A stretch of DNA of 44,681 bases, taken from positions 1 through 44,681 of the forward strand of contig JAACFA010000035.1 of the NCBI GenBank assembly GCA_009937625.1, in the 5' to 3' direction. Origin of the DNA: Gammaproteobacteria bacterium. Lineage in GTDB: Bacteria; Pseudomonadota; Gammaproteobacteria; GCA-001735895. The stretch's first letter is position 1, and each line of letters opens with the position of its first letter. Shown piece by piece: positions 19,955-27,324 of this stretch. The position numbers and the translations under genes are program-made. Below the pieces are notes generated by a model. It was not told the origin of the DNA and did no database searches. It saw nothing but the letters and a program-made list of their open reading frames with translations.

Positions 19955-21259
19955 ATGACACCTGCAGAACTAGAGTCCGCGTTAACGTGGGCCAACACGA
20001 TAAACCTCGAGGTTTACTATTACTGGTGTACCGCCATCATGATCCTGATCCACGCGGGCTTCATGATGTACGAGATGGGCGCTTCGAGAGTCAAGCACAC
20101 GCTCGCCGCCGGTACCAAGAACGTCCTGGCATTTGCCTACATGATCCCGACTTTCTGGATGTTCGGATGGTGGATCTACCTGGCGATGTACCAGGGTTTC
20201 ACGCCCGACTGGGAAGCCGGCGCGGGTGGCGTACCCTGGGGCGATAGCATGGGCCCGAATCTGCAGGATAACGCTTCCGGCGTATTCTGGGGCGCGTTTA
20301 CGCTGTTTGCCTGTACCACCGCTTCGATCATGTCAGGCGCGGTTATCGAGCGCATCCGTATGACCGCCTTCATTCTCCTCGCGGTTATTCTCGGCTCGGT
20401 GGTGTGGATCCTGTCCGCGTCCTGGGGCTGGCATTACGCCGGCTGGATGGTCACCGACTGGGGTTACCACGACTTCGGCGCCTCCGGTGTGGTGCACATC
20501 ATTTCGGGTTTCTTCGCACTGGGCGTGCTGATCCATCTCGGCCCGCGTATTGGCAAGTTCAACGCCGACGGCTCGGCCAATGTGATCCGCGGCCATAGCC
20601 TGCCGATGACCATGGTTGGATTGATGCTGATCGTGACCGGCTTCTTCGGCTTCCTCGGTGGTTGCCTGTTCTACGGCGGCGGTGGCCCGACCGGTATCGG
20701 TCAGTGGACCAATATCTATGGTATGCCGACCACGCTCTCGGCTATCTGTTTCAACACCTTGATGGGTATCGCAGGTGGCATGATCGGAGCCTATACCAAG
20801 ACTCGCGATCCCTTCTGGATGATGTCGGGCGCACTTTGCGGCGTTATTTCGGTCGCAGCCGGCATGGACCTTTACTACCCGGGTCTCGCCTTCGTACTCG
20901 CCTTTGTGGGTGGCGTGATTGGACCGATGGCGGCGCAATTCGTCGAAAAGATGGGTATCGACGACGCGGTTGGCGCGGTCTCGGTGCATGGCGTCTGCGG
21001 CATCCTCGGGCTGGTGTTTGCCGGTATTTTCCTCGGCGGCTATCCCCAGTTTGCGGATAATATTCCGTCGATCACCTTCGGCGGCCAGTTCAAGGGCATG
21101 ATCGTTATGGTCCTGCTCGGTTTTATACCGGGATTCGTGTTCGCCTGGATCTTCAAGGCACTGGGTATTCTGCGCGCCAGCGACGGCGTCCAGGAAGTCG
21201 GTATGGATGTCGAAATCGAAGCCATGGCCTACCCTGAAGACATCAAGACAATCAACTAG
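19955..21259 (+). CDS. Amt-family ammonium/methylammonium transporter (copy 2)
   Basis: GYHDFGASGVVHIISGFFALG; DDAVGAVSVHGVCGILG; strongly similar to copy 1 throughout. Confidence 0.92.
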   Translation: MTPAELESALTWANTINLEVYYYWCTAIMILIHAGFMMYEMGASRVKHTLAAGTKNVLAFAYMIPTFWMFGWWIYLAMYQGFTPDWEAGAGGVPWGDSMGPNLQDNASGVFWGAFTLFACTTASIMSGAVIERIRMTAFILLAVILGSVVWILSASWGWHYAGWMVTDWGYHDFGASGVVHIISGFFALGVLIHLGPRIGKFNADGSANVIRGHSLPMTMVGLMLIVTGFFGFLGGCLFYGGGGPTGIGQWTNIYGMPTTLSAICFNTLMGIAGGMIGAYTKTRDPFWMMSGALCGVISVAAGMDLYYPGLAFVLAFVGGVIGPMAAQFVEKMGIDDAVGAVSVHGVCGILGLVFAGIFLGGYPQFADNIPSITFGGQFKGMIVMVLLGFIPGFVFAWIFKALGILRASDGVQEVGMDVEIEAMAYPEDIKTIN

Positions 21260-21269
21260 GAGAATAAAT

Positions 21270-21479
21270 ATGTTTAACTCAAGTCCAATCGAAACCTGGG
21301 ACGGCGCGGCAGCTTTCTTCTCCTTCGCCGGATCCGCCGGTATCTGGTTCTGGATTGCCGTAATCCTGTGTATCGTTCCGCTGTTCGTGACGCTGAAGAC
21401 CGAGAATCATCATGAAACTCAGCACAAGTTCAGAAGCGACGATAGCGACAGTACGCACGGTGTTGAAAAAGGCAGTTAG
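21270..21479 (+). CDS. Small single-TM protein associated with amt copy 2 (69 aa)
   Basis: MFNSSPIETWDGAAAFFSFAGSAGIWFWIAVILCIVPLFVTLKTENHHETQHKF...; aggag RBS; 10 nt after amt. Confidence 0.75.
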   Translation: MFNSSPIETWDGAAAFFSFAGSAGIWFWIAVILCIVPLFVTLKTENHHETQHKFRSDDSDSTHGVEKGS

Positions 21480-21497
21480 ATCCACCGCTTGAAAATG

Positions 21498-21531
21498 AAG
21501 CCTCGCCTGGAAACAGGTGGGGCTTTTTTTT
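21498..21531 (+). terminator. Rho-independent terminator
   Basis: AAGCCTCGCCTG-GAAA-CAGGTGGGGCTT (12-bp stem, two G-T wobbles) plus T-tract. Confidence 0.85.
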
Positions 21532-21578
21532 GTGCTGGCGGAAATTTTCTCGAACTCAGAATCGCCGCTCCAGCTGAC

Positions 21579-21959
21579 TTACAACTGCTTGAGCTCTTCC
21601 TCGTCGAGCGCCCGATTACTGCCGCGCAGCATCACCAGCAGGGTGCACCCCTGAGGCGCATGCGAGCTGTGTTTCGAGCCCGGGCCGAAACGCACGAAGT
21701 CGCCGGCGCGGTAGCTGCTGCCGTCGCAGTCGACGAGTTCTCCGTCCATCACCAGGAATTCCTCGAACCCGGTGTGTTCATGAGGCTTCGATCGGGCGCC
21801 GGCGTCCATGCGCAGCAGAAAGCACTCGAAGTCATCGTTCAAGCGCTCGCCGCTAAGCGGCAGCCAGGACATACCCGGCACCGGGGTGCCGTAACGATCG
21901 TAGGGGATAAAGTTTCCATCCCCGGTGTTGATGATTTGCCGCAAACTGGTGTCGAGCAT
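21579..21959 (-). CDS. Cupin-domain protein (ChrR-like cupin)
   Basis: DDFECFLLRMDAGARSKPHEHTGFEEFLVMDGELVDCDGSSYRAGDFVRFGPGSKHSSHAPQGCTLLVMLRG. Confidence 0.85.
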   Translation of the reverse strand: MLDTSLRQIINTGDGNFIPYDRYGTPVPGMSWLPLSGERLNDDFECFLLRMDAGARSKPHEHTGFEEFLVMDGELVDCDGSSYRAGDFVRFGPGSKHSSHAPQGCTLLVMLRGSNRALDEEELKQL

Positions 21960-22206
21960 GATCTCTGGATTCTCCGCCTGATACGCCTTTGTAAACAGGC
22001 GCAGTTTCTGTCGATTGCGCAGGGATTACAAGCCCCCGCGAGCGCCGATTCTGCGCGCCCGTATCAATTTTACGGGTGAGCTGGCGCCCTATTTATAACC
22101 CGGGGCGAGTGTCGATTGATTCAAGTGGTTTTCGACCGCTGCCGAAGGCCAAAGAAAGGGCGCGCCGCCCGGCACGCCCCTTGAGAGACTACATTGAGAG
22201 AGGTAG

Positions 22207-23550
22207 TCAGGATTCCGCCAGGTAACTCTCCAGTGAATCATCGAGTGCGTCTTTCCACGGTGTGTGGTGCGCCGGCGCCATGGTACCGGTCAGCGCCGAC
22301 TTGTAGCCATGATCGCGGAAAGTCATGATGTTTTCCTTTTTGTGCTTCTTCCACTGGAAGAAAGCCTCGTTCGAACCGGCACAGTCGAACTCGGGATAAT
22401 CGGTCAAGGCCATGAGGTCCATCGTGTACTTGCCCTGGAATTCGATCGCGCCGTAATCGTCCGGAATGTTGTCCTCGGCCTCGCGCCATTTTTCGATGTC
22501 GGCGTTCATTTCGGCTTCCGACGGCAGGTCGAGCCGACCCATGATGACGTCACGCGCGTACCATGCCTGCGCATCGAACATGTTGAAGGTATACCACTGA
22601 TCCTGCATGCCGAGATACATCAGCTTGGGATTCGGCGTCCACACCACGCCGTTGTAGAGGTTGACCGGGTACAGGCGGTTATTGGTCTTCAGCTTCAGGT
22701 TCTCGGCCATGAACGGGAAGTGGTGCAGGTAGCCGGTGCAGAGAATAATGGCGTCGACTTCAGCGGTAGTGCCATCCTTGAAAGTCGCGGTGTTCCTGTC
22801 GACCTTCTCCAGCAGCGGCACCTCTTTCCAGTTGTCGGGCCACTTGTAGCCCATCGGTGCGGTGCGGTGCGAGACCGTGACCGATTTGCAGCCGTATTTC
22901 CAGCATTGCGAACCGATATCCTCGGCCGAGTAGGAAGTGCCGATGATCAGGATATCCTTGTCCTTGAATTCCATCGCGTCACGAAAATCGTGCGCATGCA
23001 GCACGCGCCCGTTGAATGTATCGAAGCCCGGGAACTCGGGTACGTTCGGGGTCGAGAAGTGGCCGGTAGCGACGATAACGTGATCGAATTCCTCGGTGTA
23101 CTCGACGTCTTTCTCGTGATCCTGCACGGTGACGTGAAACATGCCTTCGTGCTCGTCGTAGTGCACGTGACGCACCGGCGAATTGAAACGAATCCAGTCA
23201 CGTACGCCGGCTTTCCTGACGCGGCCCTCGATATAGTCGAACAGTACGGCGCGTGGCGGGTAAGACGCGATCGGCCGTCCAAAATGTTCCTCGAAGGAAT
23301 AATCCGCGAATTCGAGTCCTTCCTTCGGGCCGTTGGACCAGAGATAGCGGTACATGCTGCCGTGCACCGGTTCGCCGTGCTCGTCGAGGCCGGTTCTCCA
23401 GGTGTAATTCCAGAGGCCACCCCAGTCGGACTGCTTCTCGAAACAGACGATATCCGGGATGTCGGCGCCTTTTTCCTTCGCCGACTGAAATGCCCTGAGT
23501 TGCGCCAGGCCGCTCGGGCCGGCACCAATGACTGCAACACGCTTGCTCAT
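22207..23550 (-). CDS. tmm: Trimethylamine monooxygenase (bacterial flavin-containing monooxygenase)
   Basis: [86 protein letters not shown] motif, [12 protein letters not shown]; near full-length resemblance to remembered Methylophaga-type bFMO/Tmm. Confidence 0.95.
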   Translation of the reverse strand: MSKRVAVIGAGPSGLAQLRAFQSAKEKGADIPDIVCFEKQSDWGGLWNYTWRTGLDEHGEPVHGSMYRYLWSNGPKEGLEFADYSFEEHFGRPIASYPPRAVLFDYIEGRVRKAGVRDWIRFNSPVRHVHYDEHEGMFHVTVQDHEKDVEYTEEFDHVIVATGHFSTPNVPEFPGFDTFNGRVLHAHDFRDAMEFKDKDILIIGTSYSAEDIGSQCWKYGCKSVTVSHRTAPMGYKWPDNWKEVPLLEKVDRNTATFKDGTTAEVDAIILCTGYLHHFPFMAENLKLKTNNRLYPVNLYNGVVWTPNPKLMYLGMQDQWYTFNMFDAQAWYARDVIMGRLDLPSEAEMNADIEKWREAEDNIPDDYGAIEFQGKYTMDLMALTDYPEFDCAGSNEAFFQWKKHKKENIMTFRDHGYKSALTGTMAPAHHTPWKDALDDSLESYLAES

Positions 23551-23759
23551 CTAGTCCTCCAATTACCTGATTCTGGATAAATTCCCTATGTGCACAGGGC
23601 TTTAATTATGAGCCGCCAAGATTAGGCAATAACGCCACGATGGTCAACTAAATGGCCTGAATTCGGGCGGGGTTCCCGGCTGCCGGCTTTAACCTCGATT
23701 TGCAATCGCAGGTTCGGTGCGGTTTGATACGTATCCCACTGTAGACGGTACAAAAATCG

Positions 23760-24392
23760 ATGTCCGATCACGACAAGCAACAGGCCAGGGACGATACGAT
23801 ACAGCAACACAGTGTCGAGGCACTTGAGATTGCGATTGGCAAGCAGGTGCGCGCGTCGCGCAAGCGCCTCAACCTGACAGTTGCCGCGCTCGCCAAGCAG
23901 GCGCAGCTCTCGACCGGCATGCTGTCCAAGATCGAAAACGGCCAAACCTCACCCTCGCTGGCGACGCTGACCTCGCTCGCCAACGCGCTGCAGGTGCCGG
24001 TGACCTCCTTTTTTCGGGGCTATGAAGAACAGCGCGATGTCACCTATATCAAGGCGGGGGAGGGACTGCCGATCGAGCGGCGCGGCTCTGGCGCCGGGCA
24101 CCAGTACCAGCTGCTCGGGCACACCATCGGCAAGCCCTACAATATCGAACCCTACCTGATTACCATCGACGACCAGTCCGAAGTGTTTCCTGTGTTTCAA
24201 CACGCCGGCACCGAGCTGATTTACATGCTCGAGGGCCGGGTTATCTACCGCCACGCCAATAAAACCTACACGCTGGAGGCGGGTGACACGCTATTTTTCG
24301 ATGCCGAGGCCTCGCACGGCCCGGATGAGATACAAAAACTGCCCTGTCGTTACCTGTCGATCATCGTTTCGGAGTCGTCTGCTGCTCAGTAA
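23760..24392 (+). CDS. XRE-family HTH regulator with C-terminal cupin domain
   Basis: GKQVRASRKRLNLTVAALAKQAQLSTGMLSKIENGQTSPSLATLTSLANALQVPVTSFF then cupin (QHAGTELIYMLEGRVIYRHANKTYTLEAGDTLFFDAEASHGP). Confidence 0.93.
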   Translation: MSDHDKQQARDDTIQQHSVEALEIAIGKQVRASRKRLNLTVAALAKQAQLSTGMLSKIENGQTSPSLATLTSLANALQVPVTSFFRGYEEQRDVTYIKAGEGLPIERRGSGAGHQYQLLGHTIGKPYNIEPYLITIDDQSEVFPVFQHAGTELIYMLEGRVIYRHANKTYTLEAGDTLFFDAEASHGPDEIQKLPCRYLSIIVSESSAAQ

Positions 24393-24409
24393 GTTTCCTG
24401 TAAGGAAAC
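24393..24409. promoter_or_regulatory. Perfect palindrome, candidate operator upstream of the second mgs module
   Basis: GTTTCCT-GTA-AGGAAAC; 7-bp perfect arms. Confidence 0.5.
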
Positions 24410-24424
24410 AAAATTTCATTTCAG

Positions 24425-24453
24425 TTGACCTTTGGCGTCGGCTTGAGTAATCT
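24425..24453 (+). promoter_or_regulatory. Candidate sigma70 promoter for the second mgs module
   Basis: TTGACC-N17-TAATCT, 37 nt before the ATG at 24490. Confidence 0.55.
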
Positions 24454-24489
24454 CAGGCGGTTAAATTTTCTCTCGCGGGAGTAACCGAC

Positions 24490-25364
24490 ATGTGCGGAAT
24501 AGCAGGTGTTTTATACAAGCAGGCGGGCAACCACGAAATCGGCAAAACGCTGATCGAAATGCTCGATGGCTGCCAGCATCGCGGACCGGACAGCACCGGC
24601 TTCGCGCTGTATGGCGAGGATAAGGATTTGCTGCAGCTGCGATTTATCGTGCCGACCGATGCCGGTGCTTGCCAGGACGCGATCGACGGTATCGCGACGC
24701 TGCTCGAGCGCCACGGAGCGACTATCGAATCCGAGCTGTCGGTGGGTTGCTCCTACCAGATCTCGGTCAATTTCGAAGGTGACCTGCTGGCTTTCACCAA
24801 GGACATCGAGGAACACGCCAAACTGGTCTCGGTCGGGCACGCGCTCGATATCATCAAGGACGACGGCACCGCGCACGAACTCGACGAGCTTTATCACGTC
24901 GGCGAGGTCAGGGGTACCCACGGTATCGGGCACGTGCGGCGCACCCGTTCTGGGCCACCGGCTTCGAAGACATAGCGATCGTGCACAACGGGCAGATCAC
25001 CAATTACTGGAAAATGCGCCGCCGGCTGGAACGCCGCGGTTTCACCTTCCATACCGATAACGACAGCGAACTGGTCGCGGTGTATCTCGCCGACAAACTG
25101 GAACAGGGCGAGACGCTCGACAGCGTGCTGGAAACAGCGATCGCGGACCTGGACGGCACGTTTTCGTTCCTGGTGTCGACGCCAAACGAAATCGGCTACG
25201 CCAAGGACAACCTGGCGGCCAAGCCGATGGTGCTCTACGAAACCGACGACATGATTGCCATCGCCTCCGAGGAGGTCAGCCTGAATCGACTGTTTCCAGG
25301 GCAATCCATCAATTCAACCGAACCGGCCCCGGGGACCTTTCAGACATGGTCACGATCGATTTAA
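24490..25364 (+). pseudogene. Class II glutamine amidotransferase-like subunit (MgsA/GlxB type, copy 2), disrupted by frameshift/microdeletion
   Basis: ORFs 24490-24975 and 24981-25364 together match copy 1; ...GTHGIGHVR joins out of frame to HPFWATGFEDIAIVHNGQITNYW, with the segment equivalent to MATESDVDIRSA missing. Confidence 0.8.
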
Positions 25365-27322
25365 GTCATACCAGCATCACCGATGCAAACCAGCAGATTC
25401 GCGACTGGGCGCGTGACGGCCAGGACGTGGAAATTATCAATCCCGACGCCCGTCACAACATCGGTGTCGGCCTGGTCGATCCTATTACCGTGCGGATCAA
25501 GGGTTCCGCGGGTTACTTTTGCGGCGGTCTGTCCGACAGCGCGCACTACGAGATCGAGCACAACGCCGGTTGGGCGGTAGGGGACAACATCTATAAAGGC
25601 TCTGTCGTCGTCGGCGGCAATGCCGGCGCCATCGCCGGGGTTGCGATTCGCGGCGCTGAAATCGTCGTGCGCGGCAACATGGGCAGCCGCGCCGGCCAGG
25701 TGATGAAGGCCGGCACGCTGTGCTGCGGCGGTAACGCGGCTTTCATGGCCGGCTACATGATGTACGGCGGGCGCATTATCATTCTCGGCGACGCCGCGGA
25801 AAAAGTAGGACAGGACATGAGCGCCGGGGAAATCTTTGTCGGCGGCAACATCAAGAGCCTCGGCAACGACACCATGATCGTCGATATGGAAGCCCACGAG
25901 CGCGATGAAATCATGGCGTTCCTCGAGCGCTATAAATTGAACTACCGGGGCGATTTCACCAAGGTCGTCAACGCCGGCAAGAAACTGCGCTACGCCAACG
26001 CCGAGCCGCGCTCGCGCCCGCAGCCTTTCTTCGTGTCGTCGAAGTCCAGCAATTACTGGAATCCGAAAGTGCAGGAAGATATCTGGATCAAGGGCGAGGT
26101 CGGTCGCTACCGCATCCGCGGCTACGGCGCCTCCAAACCGGTGCCGCATCTGAATGACATCGCGTTCGCCAAAGACGTTTCGGGCGTTGCCGCGAGGCCC
26201 GAAGAGCTCAAGGATATCAATCTCAAGACCACCGTCGGCGGGCGCTTCGGCGCCAAACCGCTGAGCTTATCGATGCCCGTTATGATTGCGCCGATGAGTT
26301 TCGGTGCACTCAGCCGCTCGGTCAAGATCGCGCTGGCGCGCGCCTCGCGCCTGTCGGGCATTTCCGAAAATACCGGCGAGGGCGGCATGCTCGACGAGCA
26401 GCGCGCCGAGGCCGATCAGCTCATCTTCCAGTGCCTGTCGGGCCGGCTCGGCTGGAACGTCAAGGACATGCAACGTGCCGACGCGATCGAAATATATATC
26501 TCGCAGGGCGCCAAGCCCGGCCTCGGCGGTCAGCTGATGGCGAAGAAGGTGACCCCGGAACTGGCCGCGATACGCGGAATCCCGGTGGGTATCGATTTAC
26601 GCTCGCCGTCGCGTCACCCGGACGTGCTCGGCGCCGACGACCTCGTCATCAAGCTGCAGGAATTCCGCGAAGCGACCTTCCACAAGGTGCCGATCGGCAT
26701 CAAGATGGGGGCCGGCCGCGTCAACGACGATATCAAGATCGCCTACAAGGACGGTTTCGACTTTGTCGAACTCGACGGCCTGCAGGGCTCGACCGGCGCC
26801 GCCAGCACCGAGGTGCTGGAGAATGTCGGCATTCCGACCCTGTCCGGGGTGCAGGAAGCGATCGACGGCCTGGCCGAAATCGATGCCGGCGACGATATGG
26901 ACCTGGTGATGATGGGCGGCATCAAGGATGGTGTCGATGTCGTCAAGATGCTGGCGCTGGGCGCCGACTGTACCTCGGTCGGCACTTCGGCGATCATCGC
27001 CGGCGGCTGCATCGCCTGCATGCAGTGCCACGTCGGCACCTGCCCGGTGGGTATCGCCACCCAGGACCCGGAGCACGAGGCACGTTACGACATCGACCGC
27101 CAGTCGATGAACATGCACCGTTACTTCGAGTCGCTGCGCTGGCAGATCGCCGCGATCACCAAAGCGTTGGGCTATGACGACGTGCACAAGGTCAATCGCG
27201 GCGACCTGGTGGCGTTGACGCCGGAGGCGGCCGATATCACCGGCTTGCCGTTCAGGCCCGAGCATCGTGAAACCCGGCGCCCGCTGACCGGGCTCGAACT
27301 CCTCGACCGGCAGGCGGGCTGA
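25346..27322 (+). CDS. Fused GXGXG + FMN-binding glutamate synthase-like protein (MgsB-MgsC/GlxC-GlxD fusion, 658 aa)
   Basis: N-terminal GXGXG repeats; C-terminal APMSFGALSRSVKIALARASRLSGISENTGEGGM, ELDGLQGSTGAA, CIACMQCHVGTCPVGIATQDPEH. Confidence 0.92.
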   Translation: MVTIDLSHTSITDANQQIRDWARDGQDVEIINPDARHNIGVGLVDPITVRIKGSAGYFCGGLSDSAHYEIEHNAGWAVGDNIYKGSVVVGGNAGAIAGVAIRGAEIVVRGNMGSRAGQVMKAGTLCCGGNAAFMAGYMMYGGRIIILGDAAEKVGQDMSAGEIFVGGNIKSLGNDTMIVDMEAHERDEIMAFLERYKLNYRGDFTKVVNAGKKLRYANAEPRSRPQPFFVSSKSSNYWNPKVQEDIWIKGEVGRYRIRGYGASKPVPHLNDIAFAKDVSGVAARPEELKDINLKTTVGGRFGAKPLSLSMPVMIAPMSFGALSRSVKIALARASRLSGISENTGEGGMLDEQRAEADQLIFQCLSGRLGWNVKDMQRADAIEIYISQGAKPGLGGQLMAKKVTPELAAIRGIPVGIDLRSPSRHPDVLGADDLVIKLQEFREATFHKVPIGIKMGAGRVNDDIKIAYKDGFDFVELDGLQGSTGAASTEVLENVGIPTLSGVQEAIDGLAEIDAGDDMDLVMMGGIKDGVDVVKMLALGADCTSVGTSAIIAGGCIACMQCHVGTCPVGIATQDPEHEARYDIDRQSMNMHRYFESLRWQIAAITKALGYDDVHKVNRGDLVALTPEAADITGLPFRPEHRETRRPLTGLELLDRQAG

Positions 27323-27324
27323 GC

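Noticed and set aside
24932-24985. Programmed frameshift or translational bypass in the second mgsA-like gene
   Set aside because: Nucleotides encoding conserved residues appear absent rather than skipped, and there is no slippery heptamer at the junction; deletion or assembly error is simpler.
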